64,000 bases of DNA. It comes from DASXKD01 sp963703605. Its GTDB lineage: Bacteria; Actinomycetota; Actinomycetes; Streptosporangiales; Streptosporangiaceae. The DNA is taken from positions 11,018-75,017 of the forward strand of contig CAVPFC010000055.1 in NCBI GenBank assembly GCA_963703605.1. The letters are read 5' to 3'. The notes beneath the pieces are model-generated. The model made no database searches, had not been told where the DNA came from, and was given only the letters and a program-made list of their open reading frames with translations. Numbering within the stretch: position 1 is the first letter of the stretch; every line of letters begins with the position of its first letter. Below are positions 8,131 through 14,711 of this stretch, in pieces. The translations under genes were made by a program, and so were the position numbers.

Positions 8131-8205
8131 ACCCCACCACCCCGCGCTCTGCTAGTTCTAACCCCACCACCCCGCGCTCTGCTAGTTCTAACCCCACCAC
8201 CCCGC
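8131..8205 (+). repeat. 30-bp tandem repeat (2.5 copies) between peptidase gene and efp
   Basis: Two exact 30-bp units (8131-8160 and 8161-8190) begin ACCCCACCACCCCGCGCTCT and end GCTAGTTCTA; a third partial unit covers 8191-8205. They occupy the efp leader. Units abut with no spacers, so this is not CRISPR. No function is evident. Confidence 0.95.
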
Positions 8206-8232
8206 CCTAGGTACCCAGGAGAGACGACAACC

Positions 8233-8790
8233 GTGGCCACCACGAACGACCTCAAGAACGGCATGACCCTCAACATCGACGGCCAGCTCTGGAGCGTCGT
8301 GGACTTCCAGCACGTCAAGCCCGGCAAGGGTGGCGCCTTCGTGCGCACCAAGCTCAAGAACGTGCTGTCCGGAAAGGTGGTCGACCGGACCTTCAACGCC
8401 GGGGTCAAGGTCGACGTCGCCACGGTGGACCGGCGGGAGATGCAGTACCTCTACCGGGAGGGCGAGGACTTCGTCTTCATGGACACCCAGGACTACGACC
8501 AGCCGCGGATCCCGGCGGCCACGGTCGGCGATGCCGCCAGCTACCTGCTGGAAGATCAGACCGCCGTGGTGGCCTTCAACGACGGGAACCCGCTGTACGT
8601 GGAGCTGCCCGCCGCCGTGGAGCTGACCGTCCGCCAGACTGACCCCGGGGTCCAGGGAGACCGGTCCACCGGCGGCACCAAGCCGGCCACGCTGGAGACC
8701 GGTGTCCAGATCCAGGTGCCGCTGTTCATCACCACCGGCGAGAAGATCAAGGTGGACACGCGTACCGGCGAATACCTCAGCCGCGCGTGA
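8233..8790 (+). CDS. efp: Translation elongation factor P
   Basis: 185 residues in three OB-like domains. EF-P enters the ribosomal E site and relieves stalling at polyproline. The loop reads KPGKGGAF with Lys32 at the position modified in other phyla. GTG 8233 is chosen because ATTNDLKNGM is the family N-terminus; AGGAGAG lies 10-11 nt upstream. It follows the M24B peptidase and precedes nusB, the standard order. Confidence 0.97.
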   Translation: MATTNDLKNGMTLNIDGQLWSVVDFQHVKPGKGGAFVRTKLKNVLSGKVVDRTFNAGVKVDVATVDRREMQYLYREGEDFVFMDTQDYDQPRIPAATVGDAASYLLEDQTAVVAFNDGNPLYVELPAAVELTVRQTDPGVQGDRSTGGTKPATLETGVQIQVPLFITTGEKIKVDTRTGEYLSRA

Positions 8791-8824
8791 GCTATTCCCT
8801 GGGCCGCCGCCCGCTCTGCCGATT

Positions 8825-8921
8825 CGCGCCTCCGGCACGACCACACGCAGTGTTTTCTGGCGCGCCTCCGGCACGCGCCGCAGCCTGTGCGCCTCCGGCA
8901 CGATGGCCCGCGAGGGCGGCA
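8825..8921 (+). repeat. Family B element (three modules) upstream of nusB
   Basis: CGCCTCCGGCACG occurs three times in 8825-8905. The middle copy is preceded by TTTTCTGGCG, as in the hisA copy. The element ends CCCGCGAGGGCGGCAA, 10 nt before the nusB ATG. It fills most of the 141-nt efp-nusB gap. This is the longest copy by module number. Confidence 0.75.
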
Positions 8922-8931
8922 ATGAAGCACG

Positions 8932-9342
8932 ATGCCCGCGCGTAGCAAGGCCCGCAAGCGGGCGCTGGATGTGCTGTTCGAGGCGGAGTTGCGCGGCGAG
9001 CCGGTGCTGGAGATCCTCAGCGAGCGCGCCGCGGAGCAGGAGCCGCCCCTGCCCGCCTACGCCAGCGAGCTGGTCACCGGGGTGCAGGCGCACCGCGCGC
9101 GGATCGACGAGCTGCTGGCCGATCACTCCCACGGGTGGTCGCTGGACCGGATGCCCGCGGTGGACCGGAACATCCTGCGGATCGGCGCCTACGAGCTGCT
9201 CTGGGAAGACCAGGTCCCCGACGCGGTGGCCATCAACGAAGCCGTCCAGCTCGCCCGCGATCTCTCCACCGAGGGGTCACCCGCGTTCGTCAACGGGCTG
9301 CTGGCCCGGCTGCTCGAGCTCAAGCCCACGCTCAGCCTGTGA
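8932..9342 (+). CDS. nusB: Transcription antitermination factor NusB
   Basis: 136 residues, all-helical NusB fold. Arg-rich N-terminus PARSKARKRALDVLFEAEL, then DRMPAVDRNILRIGAYELLW, VAINEAVQLARDLS and FVNGLLARL are diagnostic. NusB with NusE binds boxA RNA in rRNA antitermination. The start is ATG 8932; an ATG at 8922 is out of frame. The nearest purine-rich sequence (GAGGGCGG) is 12-14 nt upstream in the family B element, farther than usual. Confidence 0.95.
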   Translation: MPARSKARKRALDVLFEAELRGEPVLEILSERAAEQEPPLPAYASELVTGVQAHRARIDELLADHSHGWSLDRMPAVDRNILRIGAYELLWEDQVPDAVAINEAVQLARDLSTEGSPAFVNGLLARLLELKPTLSL

Positions 9343-9374
9343 CCCGCTGGCCCCTGGTCGGCCCCGTCGCACAG

Positions 9375-9392
9375 CCGGGCGCAGGCGCCCGG
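9375..9392. terminator. GC-rich hairpin after nusB
   Basis: CCGGGCGC (9375-9382), 2-nt loop, GCGCCCGG (9385-9392). It lies in the 67-nt gap between nusB and the convergent membrane-protein gene. No U-tract is present; bidirectional termination is inferred from position. Confidence 0.55.
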
Positions 9393-9409
9393 GGCTCAAC
9401 CTCGTTGCG

Positions 9410-10045
9410 TTAGGCGGAAGCAAACCGCATGCGCAGGCCGGAGCGGCGAACTACGGACCGGAACCACAGTGTGGAAACACCGATGCCGGCCACCGTCAGG
9501 CCGACGGTCGCAGCCGTGGACAGGACCATGAACAACTTCAGCGGCTCGGTCACCATCAGCACGCCCAGGCCGGCCGTGAGCAGCAGGAAGATCCCTGCCC
9601 ACAGCCAGGTGGCGCCCTGGAAGAAGCGGTGCAGGCCGGGGTGGTGGCTGGTCAGCCGCAGCGCCACGACCTCGGCGGCGAGCCGCGCGACCAGCGGGTG
9701 CGGGCCGCTCGCGGTGCGCGCGAACAGCACGCACATGACCAGGTTGGCGGCAGGGAACTGGAGCAGGTAGATCCATAGCTGCCCGGTGGCCAGGACCATC
9801 ACCGTCTGGAGGGTCAGCACTGCCGCGGTGATCGTGAGCAGGCTGGGCACGGTCCCGGTGGCGATCTTGCGGATCAGCACGGTGAGCCACGTGGCGGCCA
9901 GGCCGGCCAGCAGGCCCGCGTCGCGGCCGTACAGCCAGGCCCCGACGGCGAGCGCGCCCAGCGGAAGCCCCGCCGACTCGACGAAGCTCCAGGTGATCGT
10001 CCACAGGAGCCGCAACGGCCGGGGGAACTCCACGTGCTCAGGCAT
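9410..10045 (-). CDS. Multi-pass membrane protein, VC0807-like
   Basis: About 211 residues with five or six hydrophobic segments. The second half (RLTSHHPGLHRFFQGATWLW, then two more membrane spans) resembles the VC0807 family (DUF3159-like), whose function is unknown. ATG 10045 (MPEHVEFPRPLRLLW) is preferred; a TTG at 10096 adds 17 residues but its AGGAA is 14 nt away. The gene is convergent with nusB and divergent from the methyltransferase gene. The 205-nt upstream region (10046-10250) holds the divergent promoters. Confidence 0.7.
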   Translation of the reverse strand: MPEHVEFPRPLRLLWTITWSFVESAGLPLGALAVGAWLYGRDAGLLAGLAATWLTVLIRKIATGTVPSLLTITAAVLTLQTVMVLATGQLWIYLLQFPAANLVMCVLFARTASGPHPLVARLAAEVVALRLTSHHPGLHRFFQGATWLWAGIFLLLTAGLGVLMVTEPLKLFMVLSTAATVGLTVAGIGVSTLWFRSVVRRSGLRMRFASA

Positions 10046-10250
10046 GCCCGCGAGCCTAAGCGCTCGCCCGGCGAGCCGGTAGCCGAAGCGCAACAATTCG
10101 CAGTCATTTCCTAGAGGTTTCCCTCGCCGGCGACGGCAAACATCAGGGCCGGGCAGCCCTGGCCGCGACCCGGTGTCCCGGCAGCCGGGAATTGTCGGCC
10201 GCCGACACTACAGTTGACCGCAGCGGGCGGGCGGCAGCGAGGAGGACGGC

Positions 10251-10991
10251 GTGGCAGGGACCCCCGTTGTGCGGGACGTGCTGCAGGCCGTGGTCTCGGC
10301 GCTGATCGCGGAAACCGGGCGGGCGCAGCTCGACGTCCTCGACGCGGGCGGCGGTACCGGCGGTTTCGCCGTGCCGCTGGCCGGCCAGGGACACGCCGTA
10401 ACGGTTGTGGACCCGAGCCCGGACTCGCTGGCGGCGGCGCAGCGGCGCGCCGCGGAGGCGGGAGTGCCGCTGCGCGCGGTCCAGGGCGACGTGACCGACC
10501 TGCCCGCGGTCGCCGGGGAAAAGAACGTGGACCTGGTGTTGTGCCACAGCGTGCTCGAGTACGTGGACTCGCCGTCCGCCGCGATGGCGGCGATCGCCTC
10601 GGTGCTGCGGCCCGGCGGGGCGGTCAGCGTGCTCGCGGCCAGTTCCGTGGCGGCCGTCATCCACCGCGCCCTGGCGGGCCGGTTCGACGACGCGCGCCGG
10701 CTGCTGGCGGGCATCGACGCCGGAAGCGAGCAGAGCGCCGGTGACCCCGCGGCGGCGCTCACCCAGACCCGGCGGTTCACTCTGGCCGGTGTGACGGCGC
10801 TGATCGAAGAGGCGGGCCTGCGCCCGGGCGCGGCGCATGGGGTCCGGGTCTTCGCCGACCTGGTACCCCGGGTCGTCGCCGACGCCGACCCGCACGCCGC
10901 CGAGGCGTTGCGGGCGCTGGAGCAGGCGGCGGCCGCGCACCCGGCGTTCCACGACTACGCCGCGCAGTTCCACGTGCTTGGCTACCGGTGA
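10251..10991 (+). CDS. Class I SAM-dependent methyltransferase
   Basis: 246 residues. Rossmann motif I is VLDAGGGTGGFAVPLA (~residues 29-44), the acidic motif II residue is in VVDPSPDSL, and DLVLCHSVLEYVDSP and VLRPGGAVSVLAASS give motifs IV and VI. It most resembles SmtA/UbiE-type methyltransferases found next to dinB in actinobacteria. The substrate is not predictable. GTG 10251 has AGGAGG 6-7 nt upstream; a -10 TACAGT lies at 10209-10214. It overlaps dinB by 4 bp, so the two are coupled. Confidence 0.88.
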   Translation: MAGTPVVRDVLQAVVSALIAETGRAQLDVLDAGGGTGGFAVPLAGQGHAVTVVDPSPDSLAAAQRRAAEAGVPLRAVQGDVTDLPAVAGEKNVDLVLCHSVLEYVDSPSAAMAAIASVLRPGGAVSVLAASSVAAVIHRALAGRFDDARRLLAGIDAGSEQSAGDPAAALTQTRRFTLAGVTALIEEAGLRPGAAHGVRVFADLVPRVVADADPHAAEALRALEQAAAAHPAFHDYAAQFHVLGYR

Positions 10992-12238
10992 GCGAGACCA
11001 GCGGTACCAGCGGCGGCACGGGGCATGACGACACCGGCTGCCGGATCCTGCACGTGGACATGGACGCCTTCTACGCCAGCGTGGAGGTCAGGGACCAGCC
11101 GGAACTGGCCGGCAAGCCGGTGATCGTGGGCGCCATGGCCAGCCGTGGCGTGGTGCTTTCGGCAACCTACGAGGCCCGCGCGTTCGGGGTGCGTTCCGCC
11201 ATGCCGGTGTCCCAGGCGCGGCGGCTGTGCCCCCACGCGATCTTCGTGCCGCCCCGGCACGGGGTCTACGGCGCGGCATCGAAGGAGATCATGGCGATCT
11301 TCCGCTCGGTGACGCCGGACGTGGAGCCGCTGTCCCTGGACGAGGCGTTCCTCGACGTCAGCGGCGCCATCCGGCGGCTCGGGCCGCCCGCCCACATCGC
11401 CGGCCTGATCAGGGCCAGCGTCCACGGCCAGCAGGGCCTGACCTGCTCGGTCGGCGTGGCAAGCACCAAGTTCGTCGCCAAGCTCGCCTCGACCCTGTGC
11501 AAGCCGGATGGGCTGTCCGTCGTCCCCGCCGACCGGGTGCTCGAGTTCCTGCACCCGCTCCCGGTCGCCGCGCTGTGGGGGGTCGGCGCGCAGACGGGGC
11601 AGGCGCTGGCCCGGCTCGGCCTGCGCACCGTCGGGGACATCGCGCACACGCCCGAGGACACGCTCCAGCGGGACCTCGGCGCCGCCGCGGGCGCGCACCT
11701 GGCGGCCCTCGCCTGGGGGCGGGACCCGCGCCCGGTGCTCTCCCGGGTGCCGGACAAGAGCATCGGCGCCGAGGAGACGTTCCTCACCGACGTGGACGAC
11801 CCCGCGGTGATCAAGAGGGAACTGCTGCGGCTGTCCGACCGGACGGCACGGGGGCTGCGGGGCGGCGGCTCGGTGGCCAGGACGGTGGTCGTGAAGCTGC
11901 GCCTGGCCAACTTCAAGACCATCACCCGGTCCCGGACGCTGCCCGAGCCCACCGATGTGGCCAGGAAGATCTACGACACCGCCTGCGCCCTTTACGAGGG
12001 CTCGGGGCTGGACTCACGCGCCCGGCTGCGCCTGGTCGGGGTGCGGGCCAGCGGGCTGATCCCGGCCGGATCGGCCGCCACCCAGCTGGCGTTCGGCGAG
12101 CCGTCCGCCTCGTGGCGCGACGCCGAGCGGGCGGTGGACCGGATCGCGGGCCGGTTCGGCAGGGACATGGTCCGCCCCGCGGCGCTCGTCCCTCCGGGTG
12201 AGCCTGATCACACTCCCGGCGCGGCGGCAAACCCGTGA
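10988..12238 (+). CDS. dinB: DNA polymerase IV (Y family)
   Basis: 416 residues. Catalytic carboxylates appear in ILHVDMDAFYASVE and SLDEAFLDVSG; the steric-gate/finger region SRGVVLSATYEARAFGVRS and the helix-hairpin motif LWGVGAQTGQALARLGLRT are typical. The little-finger domain ends near residue 370 and a beta-clamp motif QLAFG follows. The enzyme bypasses lesions error-pronely. The GTG start overlaps the methyltransferase stop. An N-terminal ~17-residue Ser/Gly/Thr-rich stretch precedes the conserved start. No SOS box is seen immediately upstream. Confidence 0.94.
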   Translation: MSETSGTSGGTGHDDTGCRILHVDMDAFYASVEVRDQPELAGKPVIVGAMASRGVVLSATYEARAFGVRSAMPVSQARRLCPHAIFVPPRHGVYGAASKEIMAIFRSVTPDVEPLSLDEAFLDVSGAIRRLGPPAHIAGLIRASVHGQQGLTCSVGVASTKFVAKLASTLCKPDGLSVVPADRVLEFLHPLPVAALWGVGAQTGQALARLGLRTVGDIAHTPEDTLQRDLGAAAGAHLAALAWGRDPRPVLSRVPDKSIGAEETFLTDVDDPAVIKRELLRLSDRTARGLRGGGSVARTVVVKLRLANFKTITRSRTLPEPTDVARKIYDTACALYEGSGLDSRARLRLVGVRASGLIPAGSAATQLAFGEPSASWRDAERAVDRIAGRFGRDMVRPAALVPPGEPDHTPGAAANP

Positions 12239-12478
12239 GCGCCGCGCAGTACGGTATGGGCGGTGGCGGCGTCCACACGCAGCTAGGACATGAGGGGCGT
12301 TCCGCCCGCATCAGGCATTCACCGGTCCCTGGGACCCTGCCTGGATGCCCGCCGCCCTCTTTGCCGTCCCGCTACTCTTTCCCACCGCACGGCCGCCCTC
12401 GTATTGTGGAGGGAAACGAGCGCCGTGAGGCAAGGTCATCGCACCCGTCCCCACGCGAAGAGGTTCATGGGAGGCGCA

Positions 12479-12928
12479 GTGCCGCTTTCTGATCACGAGC
12501 AGCGTCAGCTCGAGCAGATCGAACAGGCGCTCTATTCCGACTACCCAAAGCTGGCACAGTCCGTCAAGTCGCAGGACCCGCGCGTCCACTACAAGCGCCG
12601 CGTGGTCGAGGCGGCGATCGGGTTCGTCATCGGGGTAGGCCTGCTGCTCGCGGGAGTGATCTCGAAGATCATCCCGGTCGGGGTCGGGGGGTTCCTGGTC
12701 ATGCTCGCCTGCGCCATGTGGGCGCTGACGAGCTGGCGGCATATGGGCGGGATAGTGAGTGGCCGGGGGCTCGGGGTAGCGCGCGCACCGGGTGCACCGG
12801 CTGCACCGGGTGCGCGGCGTGAGGGACGACGGGGCAAGGGCCGCCGCCGCAGCCGGGACAAGTCGAGGCTCAGCTTTATGGAGCGGCTCGAGGAGCGCTG
12901 GCGCCGCCGCCAAGAGGGCGGGCGCTAG
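12479..12928 (+). CDS. DUF3040 small membrane protein
   Basis: 149 residues from GTG 12479 with GGGAGG 4 nt upstream. The signature PLSDHEQRQLEQIEQALYSD starts the protein, two membrane spans follow (~residues 47-87), and an Arg/Lys-rich cytosolic tail closes it. DUF3040 proteins are actinobacterial, often near the division cluster, and of unknown role. The 240-nt gap after dinB contains -10 TATTGT (12402-12407), giving a ~65-nt leader. The tail includes PGAPAAPGA low complexity. Confidence 0.9.
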   Translation: MPLSDHEQRQLEQIEQALYSDYPKLAQSVKSQDPRVHYKRRVVEAAIGFVIGVGLLLAGVISKIIPVGVGGFLVMLACAMWALTSWRHMGGIVSGRGLGVARAPGAPAAPGARREGRRGKGRRRSRDKSRLSFMERLEERWRRRQEGGR

Positions 12929-13004
12929 GCCTCGCGGCCCGGCGGGCTCGCCTGCTCGTCGGCCTGCGGCCGCCTTCGCCGTAGCCGGGCCGCAAACGCC
13001 ATCC

Positions 13005-13032
13005 GGGGGGCCGAGCCCCCCAGACCCCCACG
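13005..13032. repeat. Family A hairpin repeat between convergent genes
   Basis: GGGGGGC-CGA-GCCCCCC (13005-13021), followed by AGACCCCCACG. It sits in the 149-nt space between the DUF3040 gene and the leftward RibD-like gene. Similar elements follow ftsZ and divIVA. A 7-bp GC stem could terminate transcription from both sides. Confidence 0.75.
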
Positions 13033-13077
13033 ATTTGTGGTTGCTGTCGCCTGTCCGGCTCGCTTGCCGCCGTGCGC

Positions 13078-13740
13078 CTACCGCTCCCGGACGGTGTAGG
13101 TCAGGTGCGTCACCCTCGGGGTGGGCTCGGCGCGGACCGGCTCCAGGGCCACGCGGCCCGCGTCCACGCCCTCGAACAGGCGGATTCCGGAGCCGAACAG
13201 CACGGGCGACAGCGCGATCGAGAACTCGTCGATCAGGCCGGCGTTCACGTACTCCAGGATCGTCGCGCCGCCGCCCGCGATGCGGACGTCCCGGTCGCCG
13301 GCGGCCTCGCGGGCCTGGTCGAGCGCGGGCTCGATGCCGTCGTTGACAAAGTGGAAGGTGGTGCCGCCCGGCCGCTCCCAGGGGTCACGCTTGGTGTGCG
13401 TCACGACGAAGACCGGGGTGTGGAACGGCGCCTCCTCCGGCCACGCCTGCTCGCCGAGGTCGAACATGCGCTTGCCCATGACGCTCGCGCCGGTGCGCTC
13501 GAACGTCTCCCGCGCGATGTCGTTGTCGCGCCCTTCCTCGCCGCCCTCGCCGAGCTTCAGGTTCTCCCGGAAGAACCGCTGCGGGAAGATCCACCGCTGC
13601 AGTTCCATCCACTGCGCCATCCAGCGCTGCACGTCCGGGTCGTCCCTGCGCTCCTCGGGCGCATTGAAGCCCTCCGTGGACTCGGGCGCGATGAACCCGT
13701 CCAGCGACATCGACACGCTGAAGAACACCTTCCCGGCCAT
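13078..13740 (-). CDS. Dihydrofolate reductase-family (RibD C-terminal domain) protein
   Basis: 220 residues. MAGKVFFSVSMSLDGFIAP is the RibD_C/DHFR-like start; GASVMGKRMFDLGEQAW, TPVFVVTHTKRDPW and the DVRIAGGGATILEYVNAGLI nucleotide-binding region follow, ending in a LSPVLFGSGIRLF strand pair. YwjB/YyaP-like NADPH-dependent reductases have no fixed substrate. It is the last gene of the arsR-SRPBCC-ribD cassette, overlapping the SRPBCC stop by 1 nt (TGATG). Confidence 0.88.
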   Translation of the reverse strand: MAGKVFFSVSMSLDGFIAPESTEGFNAPEERRDDPDVQRWMAQWMELQRWIFPQRFFRENLKLGEGGEEGRDNDIARETFERTGASVMGKRMFDLGEQAWPEEAPFHTPVFVVTHTKRDPWERPGGTTFHFVNDGIEPALDQAREAAGDRDVRIAGGGATILEYVNAGLIDEFSIALSPVLFGSGIRLFEGVDAGRVALEPVRAEPTPRVTHLTYTVRER

Positions 13741-14246
13741 CAGCCCTCCGCTCCCTTCCGAACGATCTCGGTGACGTAGGCAGCCAGGTTGCTCAGGGTC
13801 TGCTGGCCGGCCTCGATCGCGTGGTACTTCTCGACCACCTCGTCGCGCAGTTCCCTGGTGGGGAACACCGTGTGCATCTCGATCCGGGTCGCCGCACCGT
13901 CGGGCTCGAACGTCAGGACCGACTCGAAGGCGTTCGGGTCGCCGCGGGACTCACCGTGCAGCAGCGCGATCCGCTCCGGCGGGGCGATCTCGGTCCAGGA
14001 GATCCACTCGGTGTAGTCCGTCCCGTCCGGTCCGTGCATCACGAAGTCCCACTCGCCGCCGACGCGGAACTCGAACGACTGCGTGGTCGTGGTGAACCCC
14101 TCCGGTCCCCACCACCGCGACAGGTGCCGGACCTCGGTGAACGCCTCGAACACCAGCTCCCGTGGGGCGTCGATGACCCGGGAGATGACGATCTCGCGGT
14201 CGGCCGTCGCGGACTGCGCCGGCGCTCCTCGTCCCGTCGTGCTCAT
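13740..14246 (-). CDS. SRPBCC (AHSA1-like) domain protein
   Basis: 168 residues with an activator-of-Hsp90 (AHSA1) START-like fold: VISRVIDAPRELVFEAFTEV, RWWGPEGF, FRVGGEWDFVMHGPDG, and the long C-terminal helix LRDEVVEKYHAIEAG. Such proteins bind hydrophobic ligands and are often paired with ArsR regulators, as here. ATG 14246 is 3 nt from the arsR stop. The ligand is unknown. Confidence 0.88.
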   Translation of the reverse strand: MSTTGRGAPAQSATADREIVISRVIDAPRELVFEAFTEVRHLSRWWGPEGFTTTTQSFEFRVGGEWDFVMHGPDGTDYTEWISWTEIAPPERIALLHGESRGDPNAFESVLTFEPDGAATRIEMHTVFPTRELRDEVVEKYHAIEAGQQTLSNLAAYVTEIVRKGAEG

Positions 14247-14249
14247 CAG

Positions 14250-14615
14250 CTACTCCTCCTGCCTTGCCTGCTTCAGGTCCTCCTGCCTTGCCTGCTTCAG
14301 GTCCTGCACGTACGCGTCCAGCCGGTCGAAGCTCTCGCTCCAGAACCGCTCGAACCCGCCGGTCCACTCGTGGACCGGTCGCAGCCCGCGGGCGTCGAGG
14401 CCGTAGAGGCGCTGCTTGCCTGCCTTGCGGTCCCGCACCAGACCGACCTCCCGGAGCACCCGCAGGTGTTTGGACGCGCGCGGCTGGGTCATCTCCAGCT
14501 CCCGGGCCAACTCGGTCACCGGCCGCTCACCCGCCCGCAGCAGCACCAGGATCTCCCGGCGCCGCGGCTCGGCGATCGCGTTGAAGACGTCCGACGTCGT
14601 CGCGGCTCGTGCCAT
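14250..14615 (-). CDS. ArsR-family transcriptional regulator
   Basis: 121 residues from ATG 14615. Helix-turn-helix: IAEPRRREILVLLRAGERPV, then MTQPRASKHLRVLREVGLV (recognition helix), then a wing KAGKQRLYGLD. No metal-binding CxC is present, so it probably senses an organic ligand, as in ArsR-SRPBCC pairs. ATG 14615 is chosen over an upstream ATG (14642) because a TATGAT -10 lies exactly 6 nt before it, giving a leaderless mRNA. The C-terminal residues repeat as DLKQARQE twice, from a 24-bp duplication. Confidence 0.92.
   Translation of the reverse strand: MARAATTSDVFNAIAEPRRREILVLLRAGERPVTELARELEMTQPRASKHLRVLREVGLVRDRKAGKQRLYGLDARGLRPVHEWTGGFERFWSESFDRLDAYVQDLKQARQEDLKQARQEE
14254..14301 (-). 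repeat. 24-bp perfect tandem duplication at the arsR 3' end
   Basis: 14254-14277 and 14278-14301 are identical (TCCTCCTGCCTTGCCTGCTT..., + strand). The duplication keeps frame and adds eight residues (DLKQARQE) to the C-terminal tail. Exact identity suggests a recent slippage or duplication. Confidence 0.95.
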
Positions 14616-14621
14616 GCCGCC

Positions 14622-14649
14622 ATCATATGCCCATATCGGCATGTGTAAA
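14622..14649 (-). promoter_or_regulatory. arsR cassette promoter with internal operator
   Basis: Leftward: -35 TTTACA (14649-14644), 16-nt spacer, -10 TATGAT (14627-14622), then 6 nt and ATG 14615. An inverted repeat ATGCC-N6-GGCAT (14627-14642) fills the spacer. That is a good position for ArsR autorepression. It is one of the best sigma-70-like promoters in the window. Confidence 0.7.
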
Positions 14650-14711
14650 GCCGGGAGGAATCAGGCGGGTCATGGTGGGGCACGGTGCGGGCGGCGCGGA
14701 GCGGGGGGCTA

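Noticed and set aside
8131..8205. CRISPR array
   Set aside because: The 30-bp units abut directly with no unique spacers, only 2.5 copies exist, and no cas genes are present.
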